A DNA stretch of 64,000 nucleotides, taken from contig NZ_PYFW01000014.1 of the NCBI RefSeq assembly GCF_003020125.1, positions 1 to 64,000 on the forward strand, given 5' to 3'. Origin of the DNA: Bradyrhizobium sp. MOS003. Lineage in GTDB: Bacteria; Pseudomonadota; Alphaproteobacteria; Rhizobiales; Xanthobacteraceae. Below, one piece after another: positions 41,941-49,977 of the stretch; the first letter of the stretch is position 1, and every line of letters starts with the position of its first letter. The notes under the pieces were generated by a model. That model worked only from the letters and a program-made list of their open reading frames with translations, was not told where the DNA came from and made no database searches. A program made the position numbers and the translations under genes.

Positions 41941-43746
41941 ATGCGCAAGGTGCTACTGGCGACCTTTCTTGGCTCCGCGGCGGCTCTCGCCGTCGGGGGC
42001 GCCTCAGCCAATGACGAGGTCCACAAGATGTCGCAGAACCCGAAAGACTGGGTGATGCCGGCTGGCGACTATGCCAATACCCGTTATTCCAAGCTCAACC
42101 AGATCAACGCACAAAACGTGGGCAAGCTCCAGGTCGCCTGGACCTTCTCGACCGGCGTGCTGCGTGGCCACGAGGGCGGCCCGCTGATCATCGGCAACAT
42201 GATGTACGTCCACACGCCGTTCCCGAACAAGGTCTACGCCATTGACCTTTCGCAGGAGAACAAGATCGTCTGGAAGTACGAGCCGAAGCAGGATCCGAAC
42301 GTCATCCCGGTGATGTGCTGCGATACGGTTAACCGCGGCTTGGCCTTCGGTGACGGCAAGATCTTCCTGCATCAGGCTGACACCACCCTGGTCGCGCTCG
42401 ATGCCAAGACTGGTCAGGTCGCATGGAGTGCGAAGAATGGCGATCCGGGCAAAGGCGAGACCGGCACGTCGGCGCCGCTAGTCGTCAAAGACAAGGTGCT
42501 GATCGGCATCTCCGGCGGCGAGTTCGGCGTCCAGGCCCATATGTCCGCCTACGACATCAAGACCGGCAAGCTGGCATGGCGCGGCTATTCGGAAGGGCCG
42601 GACAACCAGCTCCTGGTCGATGCCGAGAAGACCACCGCGCTCGGCAAGCCGATCGGCAAGGACTCCAGCCTCAAGACCTGGCAAGGCGATCAGTGGAAGA
42701 TCGGTGGCGGTGCCACGTGGGGCTGGATCTCCTACGATCCCGAACTGAACCTCGTCTACTACGGATCGGGCAATCCCTCGACCTGGAATCCGAAGCAGCG
42801 TCCCGGCGACAACAAATGGTCGATGACGATCTGGGCACGTAACCCCGATACCGGCATGGCCAAGTGGGTCTATCAGATGACGCCCCACGACGAGTGGGAC
42901 TATGACGGCGTCAACGAGATGATCCTCTCGGACCAGTCGATCAACGGCCAGCCGCGCAAGCTGCTGACGCACTTCGACCGTAACGGCCTCGCCTACACCA
43001 TGGACCGCACCAACGGCGAACTGCTGGTCGCCGAAAAGTACGATCCGAAGGTGAACTGGACCTCCGGCGTCGACATGGACAAGAACTCGCCGACCTACGG
43101 CCGTCCGAAGGTGCTCGACGCAGCTTCGACCGACAAGGCGGGCGAGGACGTCAACGTGAAGGGCATCTGCCCGGCCGCGCTCGGCACCAAGGACGAGCAG
43201 CCGGCAGCCTACTCGCCGGACACGCAGCTGTTCTACGTTCCGACCAACCACGTCTGCATGGACTACGAGCCGTTCAAGGTGAGCTACACCGCGGGCCAGC
43301 CCTATGTGGGTGCGACGCTCTCGATGTATCCGCCGCAGGGCGAAAGCCACATGGGCAACTTCATCGCCTGGGACGGCAAGACCGGCAAGATCGTCTGGTC
43401 GAACAAGGAGCAGTTCTCGGTCTGGTCGGGTGCGCTCGCAACCGCCGGCAACGTGGTGTTCTACGGCACGCTTGAAGGCTATCTGAAGGCGGTCGACGCC
43501 AAGACCGGCAAGGAGCTCTACAAGTTCAAGACTCCCTCCGGCATCATCGGCAACGTCACCACCTATGAGAACGGCGGCAAGCAGTATGTCGCGGTGCTCT
43601 CCGGCGTCGGCGGCTGGGCCGGCATCGGTCTGGCGGCAGGCCTGACCGATCCGACCGCAGGTCTCGGCGCAGTCGGTGGCTACGCGGCCCTCAGCAACTA
43701 CACGGCGCTCGGCGGTACGCTGACCGTGTTCGCGCTGCCGAACTAG
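41941..43746 (+). CDS. xoxF: XoxF lanthanide-dependent methanol dehydrogenase
   Basis: A 601-residue periplasmic PQQ enzyme that oxidises methanol to formaldehyde (or formate) and passes electrons to a cytochrome c. It has a signal peptide (ending GGASAND), the Cys126-Cys127 pair in VMCCDTVNRG, metal ligands Glu194 (SGGEFG) and Asn278 (GSGNPS), catalytic Asp320 and the lanthanide-coordinating Asp322 in HDEWDYDGVNE; calcium-dependent MxaF has Ala at that place. Length and motifs fit the XoxF5 clade. ATG 41941 gives correct spacing from GGAGGA; ATG 41935 abuts it. It is followed by cytochrome c, formaldehyde dehydrogenase and gfa. Confidence 0.96.
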   Translation: MRKVLLATFLGSAAALAVGGASANDEVHKMSQNPKDWVMPAGDYANTRYSKLNQINAQNVGKLQVAWTFSTGVLRGHEGGPLIIGNMMYVHTPFPNKVYAIDLSQENKIVWKYEPKQDPNVIPVMCCDTVNRGLAFGDGKIFLHQADTTLVALDAKTGQVAWSAKNGDPGKGETGTSAPLVVKDKVLIGISGGEFGVQAHMSAYDIKTGKLAWRGYSEGPDNQLLVDAEKTTALGKPIGKDSSLKTWQGDQWKIGGGATWGWISYDPELNLVYYGSGNPSTWNPKQRPGDNKWSMTIWARNPDTGMAKWVYQMTPHDEWDYDGVNEMILSDQSINGQPRKLLTHFDRNGLAYTMDRTNGELLVAEKYDPKVNWTSGVDMDKNSPTYGRPKVLDAASTDKAGEDVNVKGICPAALGTKDEQPAAYSPDTQLFYVPTNHVCMDYEPFKVSYTAGQPYVGATLSMYPPQGESHMGNFIAWDGKTGKIVWSNKEQFSVWSGALATAGNVVFYGTLEGYLKAVDAKTGKELYKFKTPSGIIGNVTTYENGGKQYVAVLSGVGGWAGIGLAAGLTDPTAGLGAVGGYAALSNYTALGGTLTVFALPN

Positions 43747-43762
43747 GCTCATCAGCATCGCT

Positions 43763-43791
43763 CCGGCGCGTGGATCAACTCCACGCGCCGG
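43763..43791 (+). other. strong hairpin between xoxF and the cytochrome gene
   Basis: A perfect 12-bp stem (43763-43774 with 43780-43791, CCGGCGCGTGGA and complement) has a 5-base loop and no T-run, 17 bases after the xoxF stop. It probably protects xoxF mRNA or causes partial termination, which would give more XoxF than cytochrome. Confidence 0.7.
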
Positions 43792-43826
43792 CTCGTCTCC
43801 ACTGAACGCCTTCCGAGGAAAATCTC

Positions 43827-44348
43827 TTGCGTAAAATCTGCTCTGTCATTGCTGCGACGATCTTGGTTGCGTCCGGAGGAATTGCGGTCGCGGACGGTCC
43901 GGGCGACCCGACCGCCGTGAAGAAGGAAGACGACGGAAAGTGGCTCGATAAGGAAGGAACTCCGACCTACAAGATCTCGGCCGACGGCACCGTGGATTGG
44001 TTCACCTATTCCGGATACCGCCGCTATCACTCCGACTGCCACGTCTGCCACGGCCCCGACGGCATGGGCTCGACCTACGCGCCGGCGCTCAAGGATTCCG
44101 TGAAGACGATGAGCTATGGCGACTTCCTCGGCGTTGTCGCCTCCGGTCGCAAGAACGTCTCGACCGCGCAGGAGAACGTCATGCCGGCCTTCGGCGACAA
44201 CCCGAACGTCGCCTGCTACATGGACGATCTCTACGTCTATCTGCGCGCCCGCTCCACCGAAGCGTGGGGCCGGCAGCGTCCCGCCAAGAAGGACGAGAAG
44301 AACGAGGTCTACACCAAGGCAGAAGACGCCTGCATGGGCCACAAGTGA
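43827..44348 (+). CDS. xoxG: c-type cytochrome, XoxG-like
   Basis: A 173-residue periplasmic cytochrome c with a signal peptide (about 1-22, ending GGIAVADG) and a single haem motif CHVCH in SDCHVCHGPDGMGS. A candidate axial Met lies in VMPAFGDNPN, and two further cysteines (VACYMDD, DACMGHK) may form a disulfide. It begins at TTG 43827 behind CGAGGAAAA. Its position straight after xoxF identifies it as the electron acceptor of XoxF. Confidence 0.88.
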   Translation: MRKICSVIAATILVASGGIAVADGPGDPTAVKKEDDGKWLDKEGTPTYKISADGTVDWFTYSGYRRYHSDCHVCHGPDGMGSTYAPALKDSVKTMSYGDFLGVVASGRKNVSTAQENVMPAFGDNPNVACYMDDLYVYLRARSTEAWGRQRPAKKDEKNEVYTKAEDACMGHK

Positions 44349-44405
44349 ACGTTACGAGGACTGCCGAGACTACTGGGCATCCTGTGAGAATTTGAGGAGC
44401 TACCA

Positions 44406-45515
44406 ATGAAGACACGTGCCGCCGTCGCTTTCGAAGCCAAGAAGCCGCTCGAAATCGTCGAACTCGATCTGGAAGGCCCCAAGGCCGGCGAAGTCCTGGT
44501 CGAGATCAAGGCGACGGGCATCTGCCATACCGACGCCTATACGCTCGACGGCTTCGACAGCGAGGGAATCTTCCCGTCGGTCCTGGGCCATGAGGGCGCC
44601 GGCATCATCCGCGAGATCGGCCCCGGCGTGACCTCGGTGAAGCCGGGCGACCACGTCATCCCGCTCTACACGCCGGAATGCCGGCAGTGCAAAAGCTGCC
44701 TCAGCCAGAAGACCAATCTCTGCACCGCGATCCGTGCGACGCAAGGCAAGGGCGTGATGCCCGACGGCACCAGCCGCTTTTCCTACAAGGGCAAGCCGGT
44801 CTACCACTACATGGGCTGCTCGACCTTCTCGAACTTCACCGTGCTGCCGGAGATCGCGGTCGCCAAGATCCGCGAGGACGCCCCCTTCGACAAGAGCTGC
44901 TACATCGGCTGCGGCGTCACCACCGGCGTCGGCGCCGTCGTCAACACCGCCAAGGTCGAGCCGGGCTCCAACGTGGTCGTGTTCGGCCTCGGCGGCATCG
45001 GCCTCAACGTGATCCAGGGCGCCAAGATGGCCGGCGCCGACAAGATCATCGGTGTCGACATCAACGACTCCAAGGAGGATTGGGGCCGCCGGTTCGGCAT
45101 GACCGAGTTCGTCAACCCCAAGAAGATCACCGGCGACATCGTCCAGCACCTCGTCGGCCTCACCGACGGCGGCGCGGACTACACTTTCGATTGCACCGGC
45201 AACACCACGGTGATGCGCCAGGCGCTGGAGGCCTGCCATCGCGGCTGGGGCACCTCGATCATCATCGGCGTTGCCGAATCCGGCAAGGAGATCGCCACCC
45301 GCCCGTTCCAGCTCGTCACCGGGCGCAACTGGCGCGGCACCGCCTTCGGCGGCGCGCGCGGCCGTACCGACGTGCCGAAGATCGTCGACTGGTACATGAA
45401 CGGAAAGATCCAGATCGATCCGATGATCACCCACGTGCTCAAGCTCGAGGAGATCAACAAGGGCTTTGACCTGATGCACGAGGGCAAATCCATCCGTTCA
45501 GTCGTCGTGTACTAA
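44406..45515 (+). CDS. adhC: S-(hydroxymethyl)glutathione dehydrogenase / class III alcohol dehydrogenase
   Basis: A 369-residue cytosolic zinc enzyme that oxidises S-hydroxymethylglutathione to S-formylglutathione with NAD. It has catalytic-zinc ligands in ATGICHTDAYTL and GHEGAG, the four structural-zinc cysteines in CRQCKSCLSQKTNLC, and the GLGGIGLNVIQGAKMAGA cofactor-binding loop. The length is exactly that of FrmA/FlhA/AdhC. GAGGAG precedes the ATG. It is in the operon xoxF-cytochrome-adhC-gfa. Confidence 0.96.
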   Translation: MKTRAAVAFEAKKPLEIVELDLEGPKAGEVLVEIKATGICHTDAYTLDGFDSEGIFPSVLGHEGAGIIREIGPGVTSVKPGDHVIPLYTPECRQCKSCLSQKTNLCTAIRATQGKGVMPDGTSRFSYKGKPVYHYMGCSTFSNFTVLPEIAVAKIREDAPFDKSCYIGCGVTTGVGAVVNTAKVEPGSNVVVFGLGGIGLNVIQGAKMAGADKIIGVDINDSKEDWGRRFGMTEFVNPKKITGDIVQHLVGLTDGGADYTFDCTGNTTVMRQALEACHRGWGTSIIIGVAESGKEIATRPFQLVTGRNWRGTAFGGARGRTDVPKIVDWYMNGKIQIDPMITHVLKLEEINKGFDLMHEGKSIRSVVVY

Positions 45516-45547
45516 CTCGAAAGAGTCACCCCAAGGAGGATCGACCC

Positions 45548-46111
45548 ATGACTGTTGCACTCCATCCCTCGATCGACAACGGCCTCAAACAAGGCAGCGG
45601 CAGCTTTGCCGGCGGCACGCTGGCCTGCAAATGCAAGGACCACCAGGTCAAGGTCGGCGTCAAGGGCGACGTCGCCCACAACCACGCCTGCGGCTGCACC
45701 AAGTGCTGGAAGCCGCAGGGCGCGACGTTCTCCGTCGTCGCCGTGGTGCCGCGCCAGAACGTCACCGTGCTCGAGAACGGCGACAAGCTCCAGATCGTCG
45801 ATCCCTCCGCGGTGATCCAGCGCCACGCCTGCAAGGCCTGCGGCACCCACATGTACGGCCGCATCGAGAACAAGAACCATCCGTTCTACGGCCTCGACTT
45901 CATCCATCCCGAGCTGTTCCAGGAGCAGGGTTCGCAGGCGCCGCAATTCGCCGCCTTCGTCTCCTCGGTGATCGAAGCGGGCGTGAAGCCGGAGCAGATG
46001 GCCGGCATCCGTTCGCGGCTGAAGGAAATCGGGCTCGAGCCCTATGATTGCCTGTCACCGGCTCTGATGGACGCGATCGCGACCCACGTCGCCAAAGCCA
46101 AAGCCGCCTGA
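45548..46111 (+). CDS. gfa: glutathione-dependent formaldehyde-activating enzyme
   Basis: A 187-residue zinc protein that speeds the joining of formaldehyde to glutathione. The zinc-binding cysteines are arranged as in Paracoccus Gfa: LACKCKDHQ, HACGCTKCWKP and HACKACGTHMYGR. AAGGAGG precedes the ATG. It lies 32 bases after adhC and feeds its substrate; with FghA this completes the glutathione route to formate. Confidence 0.95.
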   Translation: MTVALHPSIDNGLKQGSGSFAGGTLACKCKDHQVKVGVKGDVAHNHACGCTKCWKPQGATFSVVAVVPRQNVTVLENGDKLQIVDPSAVIQRHACKACGTHMYGRIENKNHPFYGLDFIHPELFQEQGSQAPQFAAFVSSVIEAGVKPEQMAGIRSRLKEIGLEPYDCLSPALMDAIATHVAKAKAA

Positions 46112-46299
46112 GCAAGGCCGCCTGACACAGCCGCCTGCGCAAGGCGGTCGGACGTTCGCCAATCCCCATCGGCTCGCTGGCCTCGATCAGCCCAGCGAGC
46201 CGGACGGGCCTTGCCCCGGAACGATCGCGGCGAGGCCGCCGCCTCTGCAAATTACGCGTATGCGAGGGCGATTGGCTCCCTCGGTCATTGGCTCCTCAG

Positions 46300-46429
46300 T
46301 CCTGGTCTCTGAATGACTGCGCAGCACCCCAACTTCGTCTTGAAGTTCCCGGTCCCTGCGTTTCTCCCTCCCTCGACTGAGGCACCTTGCTTCGTCCGCG
46401 CAGTCTTTCTGGCGGACGAAGCTTTTTTT
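46300..46429 (+). ncRNA. candidate small RNA ending in a strong terminator
   Basis: A classic rho-independent terminator (stem 46389-46399 with 46412-46422, GCTTCGTCCGC and complement, then seven T) lies 280 bases after gfa, with no open gene between. The stretch before it holds an unpaired pyrimidine-rich segment with TCTCCCTCCCTC at about 46360, of the anti-Shine-Dalgarno kind used by alphaproteobacterial small RNAs. The left end is a guess. It could instead be the 3' end of the xoxF operon transcript. Confidence 0.35.
46389..46429 (+). terminator. rho-independent terminator
   Basis: An 11-bp perfect stem (46389-46399 with 46412-46422) has a 12-base loop and a T-run at 46423-46429. It ends either the xoxF-gfa transcript or a separate small RNA. 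Confidence 0.88.
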
Positions 46430-46780
46430 CATCGCAACCCCTGTTTGCGAACGCGCGGTCTACGCGGCGCGATGACGCGCCCTGCTTTTGACAAATCCTC
46501 GATGCAATCTTTTCCCGGTGAGAACACCCGGCTGTGAACGCCGGGCCTGCGTGGTCTCTGCTATGGTCGCGCCGTCACGATGCCGCACGACGTTCAACAA
46601 TCAAGAACAAAAACGGGAGGTATCGAGCACATCCAGACATCTCCATCGGCACTTCTGCCTCCCTCCGGGATTTGCCCGCGCGGGACGACGGCGGGATGTG
46701 GCGAGACGAGGCATCAACCGTCGCCGACCAATGTCGGCGAATTTTGAATTTGGCATGCTTATGAAGAGCGAGGGAAGATC
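46430..46780. other. intergenic region before the molybdenum hydroxylase operon
   Basis: About 350 bases between the terminator and the 2Fe-2S subunit gene. It presumably holds the operon promoter. No convincing gene, repeat or operator was recognised. Confidence 0.4.
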
Positions 46781-47233
46781 ATGATCAAGGTGAAGATCAA
46801 CGGCCAGGAACAGAGCTGGGACGGCGACCCGGATCTCCCGTTACTCTGGTTCCTGCGTGACGAAGCCGGGCTCACCGGCACCAAGTTCGGCTGCGGCCAG
46901 GCCCTGTGCGGCAGCTGCACCGTCATCGTCGACAAGGAAGCGGTGCGCTCCTGCATTACGTCGATCAACGACGTCGCCGGACGTGAGGTCACCACGATCG
47001 AGGGGCTGCATCCGAACGGCGATCATCCGGTGCAGAAGGCTTGGCGCCAGGTCAACGTGCCCCAATGCGGCTTCTGCCAGGCCGGCCAGATCATGCAGGC
47101 CGCCGCGCTTCTGATGGACAACCCGAAGCCTTCGCATGACCAGATCCGCGAGGCGATGTCCGGCAACATCTGCCGCTGCGGCTGCTACCAGCGCATCGAG
47201 AACGCGGTCCATCTCGCATCGACGGGAGTGTGA
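46781..47233 (+). CDS. (2Fe-2S) subunit of an isoquinoline-1-oxidoreductase-like aldehyde dehydrogenase
   Basis: A 150-residue protein with a plant-type ferredoxin domain (KFGCGQALCGSCTVIVD plus a later Cys) and a helical domain with the second cluster (PQCGFCQAGQI and GNICRCGCYQR). It matches the small subunit of xanthine-oxidase-family enzymes of the IorA type. It has no signal peptide and is carried with the Tat-exported large subunit, whose gene begins one base after this stop. Electrons likely pass to a c-type cytochrome. Confidence 0.93.
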   Translation: MIKVKINGQEQSWDGDPDLPLLWFLRDEAGLTGTKFGCGQALCGSCTVIVDKEAVRSCITSINDVAGREVTTIEGLHPNGDHPVQKAWRQVNVPQCGFCQAGQIMQAAALLMDNPKPSHDQIREAMSGNICRCGCYQRIENAVHLASTGV

Positions 47234-47234
47234 C

Positions 47235-49562
47235 ATGAATTTCATCGACAATCCCGGCAAGCTCCATGGCTTTGAAAAAACTGGCTTCGAAAAGAACATC
47301 AAGATCGAGAAGGTCTCGCGCCGCAGCATCCTGAAGGGCCTTGGCATCACCGGCGGCTTCGTGCTGGCCGCACCGGTGATGTCGCGACAGGCGTTCGCCT
47401 ATGAGACCGGCGCGGGCAAAATGCCGCATGGCGTCGTGGTCGACCCGCGCGTGTTCGTCGCGGTCGGGCCCGACGGCATCGTCACCATCCTCGCCCACCG
47501 TTCCGAGATGGGCACAGGCGTCCGCACCAGCCTGCCGCTGATCGTGGCCGAGGAGATGGAAGCCGATTGGTCCAGGGTCAAGGTGAAGCAGGCCCACGGC
47601 GACGAGGTCAAGTTCGGCAACCAGGATACCGACGGCTCGCGCAGCACGCGGCATTATCTGATTCCGATGCGCCAGATCGGCGCCGCCGCCCGCACCATGC
47701 TGGAGCAGGCCGCGGCGAAGCGCTGGGGCGTGCCGGCGACCGAAGTCAAGGCCGTCAATCACGAGGTCGTCCACAGCGCCAGCGGGCGCAAGCTCGGTTT
47801 CGGCGAACTCGCCGCCGATGCCGCCAAGGAATCGATGCCCAGCATCGAAGGCCTCAAGCTGAAGGATCCCAAGGATTTCCGCTATCTCGGCAAGGGCCAG
47901 GTCGGGATCGTCGATCTCCACGACATCACTACCGGCAAGGCGCTTTACGGCGCCGATGTGCGGTTGCCCGGCATGAAATATGCCGTGATCGCGCGTCCGC
48001 CGGTCACAGGGGGCAAGCTGGTTTCCTTCGATCCTGATACGGCGCTGAAGATTCCCGGCGTCGAGAAGGTGATGAAGGTTCAGGGCTGGCCCTGGCCGTC
48101 GAAGTTCCAGCCGCTCGGCGGTGTCGCGGTGATCGCCCGTAATACCGGCGCTGCGATCAAGGGCCGCGACGCCCTGAAGCTGACCTGGGACGATGGCGCC
48201 AACGGCAAATACGACTCGGTCGCCTATCGCAAGGAACTCGAGGAGGCCTCGCGCAAGCCCGGCCTCGTCGTGCGCGCCGAGGGTGATGCCGACGCCGCAC
48301 TCAAGACCGCCGACAAGGTCGTCGTCGGCGAATATTACCTGCCCCACCTCGCCCATGCCAGCATGGAGCCGCCGGTCGCGGTTGCCGACGTCAAGGGCGA
48401 CAAGGCGGAGATCTGGGCGCCGGTGCAGAGCCCCGGCGGCACCCGCGAAGACGTCGCCAAGACGCTCGGTATCCCCGAGGGCAATGTCACCGTCAACGTG
48501 ACGCTGCTCGGCGGCGGTTTCGGCCGCAAGTCGAAATGCGACTTCGCGCTCGAGGCCGCGCTGCTGTCGAAGGAGCTCGGTGCGCCCGTGAAAGTGCAGT
48601 GGACGCGCGAGGACGACGTGCACCACGACTTCCTGCACACTGTCTCGGTGGAGCGCATCGAGGCGGGCCTGGACAAGAGCGGCAAGGTGATCGCGTGGCG
48701 CCATCGCAGCGTCGCTCCGACCATCGCCTCGACCTTCGCGGCGGGCGCCAAGCACGCGGCGCCCTTCGAGCTCGGCATGGGACTCGTCGACATGCCGTTC
48801 GAAATCGCCAACATCTCCTGCGAGAACCCGGAGGCCGCGGCATTCACCCGCATCGGCTGGTTCCGCTCGGTCTCGAACATTCCGCGTGCGTTTGCGGTGC
48901 AATCGATGGTCGGCGAGATCGCAGCTGCAACCGGGCGCGACCAGAAAGAGACGCTGCTCGCGCTGATCGGCAGCCCGCGCATCGTCAAGCCCGCGGTAAA
49001 GGACATGTGGAACTACGGCGAGCCCCAGGACAGCTACCCGATCGACACCGCGCGCCTGCGCAAGGTGGTCGAGCTGGTGGCCGAGAAGGGCGAATGGGGC
49101 CGGCAGGTCCCGAAGGGCCATGGTCTCGGCATCGCCGTGCACCGCAGCTTTGTCAGCTACATCGCGACGATCGTCGAGGTCGCCGTCGACGACAAGGGCA
49201 AGCTGACGGTGCCACGGGTCGACACAGCCATCGACTGCGGCACCTATGTCAACCCCGAACGCATCGCCTCGCAGATCGAGGGCGCGGCGATCATGGGGCT
49301 GAGCCTCGCCAAATACGGCGAGATCAGCTTCAAGGACGGCAAGGTGCAGCAGAAGAATTTTGACGACTTCCAGGTCGTCAGGATCGACGAGTCGCCTGCG
49401 CTGACCAATGTCTACATCGTGCCGCCCGGACCGGACACCCCACCGAGCGGCGTCGGCGAGCCCGGCGTCCCGCCGTTTGCGCCGGCACTGATGAACGCGA
49501 TCTTCGCCGCGACGGGAAAACGCATCCGCAGCCTGCCGCTCGGCAAGCAATTGGAGGCGTGA
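47235..49562 (+). CDS. molybdopterin-binding subunit of an exported aldehyde oxidoreductase
   Basis: A 775-residue large subunit of the xanthine-dehydrogenase family, IorB type. Tat motif SRRSILKG near residue 30 (ending RQAFAYET); molybdopterin-region landmarks LLGGGFGRKS and WFRSVSNIPRAFAVQS; the active-site base Glu in SGVGEPGVPPFAPAL near the C-terminus. GGGAG precedes ATG 47235; the longer frame overlapping the small subunit is a shadow. Its position after the methanol/formaldehyde operon suggests oxidation of an aldehyde in the periplasm; the substrate is inferred only. Confidence 0.92.
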   Translation: MNFIDNPGKLHGFEKTGFEKNIKIEKVSRRSILKGLGITGGFVLAAPVMSRQAFAYETGAGKMPHGVVVDPRVFVAVGPDGIVTILAHRSEMGTGVRTSLPLIVAEEMEADWSRVKVKQAHGDEVKFGNQDTDGSRSTRHYLIPMRQIGAAARTMLEQAAAKRWGVPATEVKAVNHEVVHSASGRKLGFGELAADAAKESMPSIEGLKLKDPKDFRYLGKGQVGIVDLHDITTGKALYGADVRLPGMKYAVIARPPVTGGKLVSFDPDTALKIPGVEKVMKVQGWPWPSKFQPLGGVAVIARNTGAAIKGRDALKLTWDDGANGKYDSVAYRKELEEASRKPGLVVRAEGDADAALKTADKVVVGEYYLPHLAHASMEPPVAVADVKGDKAEIWAPVQSPGGTREDVAKTLGIPEGNVTVNVTLLGGGFGRKSKCDFALEAALLSKELGAPVKVQWTREDDVHHDFLHTVSVERIEAGLDKSGKVIAWRHRSVAPTIASTFAAGAKHAAPFELGMGLVDMPFEIANISCENPEAAAFTRIGWFRSVSNIPRAFAVQSMVGEIAAATGRDQKETLLALIGSPRIVKPAVKDMWNYGEPQDSYPIDTARLRKVVELVAEKGEWGRQVPKGHGLGIAVHRSFVSYIATIVEVAVDDKGKLTVPRVDTAIDCGTYVNPERIASQIEGAAIMGLSLAKYGEISFKDGKVQQKNFDDFQVVRIDESPALTNVYIVPPGPDTPPSGVGEPGVPPFAPALMNAIFAATGKRIRSLPLGKQLEA

Positions 49563-49570
49563 GCCTAAAC

Positions 49571-49610
49571 AACGGCGCGAGAGGGAACACAAGCCGTCTC
49601 GCGCCGTTTC
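49571..49610 (+). terminator. terminator after the molybdenum hydroxylase operon
   Basis: A perfect 12-bp stem (49571-49582 with 49597-49608, AACGGCGCGAGA and complement) lies nine bases after the stop codon and is followed by TTT. Confidence 0.82.
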
Positions 49611-49634
49611 CATCGACCTGACAGGAGCAGATCG

Positions 49635-49895
49635 ATGACCAACATCCCAAGGGCGCTCGCAGTCTCATTGCTGTCGGGCGCTTTTCTTTTGACGGCCTCC
49701 GGCGCATTCGCCCAAGGCAACACCGCCCCACCAGCCACCGCGACGCGCCCCTCCGCGCCGGACCAGAACTCGCTGCCCAACGCCAACGCTCCGCCCGCCT
49801 CGACCACACAGACCACCGGACAGCACAATCCGGATCCCAAGGTTCAGGAAATGAACCAGAAGGAAAAGGACAAGGTCGAGCGGACGGGAAAGTAG
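49635..49895 (+). CDS. small exported Pro/Thr/Asn-rich protein
   Basis: An 86-residue protein with a clear signal peptide (MTNIPRALAVSLLSGAFLLTASGAFAQ), then a low-complexity tail rich in Pro, Asn, Thr and Gln, ending in a charged MNQKEKDKVERTGK. CAGGAG precedes the ATG. It is probably a periplasmic or surface small protein; no family recognised. Confidence 0.7.
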   Translation: MTNIPRALAVSLLSGAFLLTASGAFAQGNTAPPATATRPSAPDQNSLPNANAPPASTTQTTGQHNPDPKVQEMNQKEKDKVERTGK

Positions 49896-49906
49896 GAACA
49901 CGCAAG

Positions 49907-49936
49907 AATGCGGCGGACGTTGCCGTCCGCCGCATT
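49907..49936. terminator. hairpin between convergent genes
   Basis: A perfect 13-bp stem, AATGCGGCGGACG and complement, has a 4-base loop. It lies between the forward 86-residue gene and the reverse dehydrogenase and can act on both strands, though its T-runs are short. Confidence 0.75.
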
Positions 49937-49977
49937 TGCCCCCCTGCTGCTCCGCTTCTTTCGATCCGCCCGCGGAG

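Noticed and set aside
41941..43746. Annotating xoxF as calcium-dependent MxaF
   Set aside because: The Asp-x-Asp pair (320/322) is present; MxaF has Ala at the second position, and no mxaI follows.
47091..49613. 840-codon reverse frame opposite the molybdopterin subunit
   Set aside because: A shadow of the forward gene, with no start signal and no recognisable domain.
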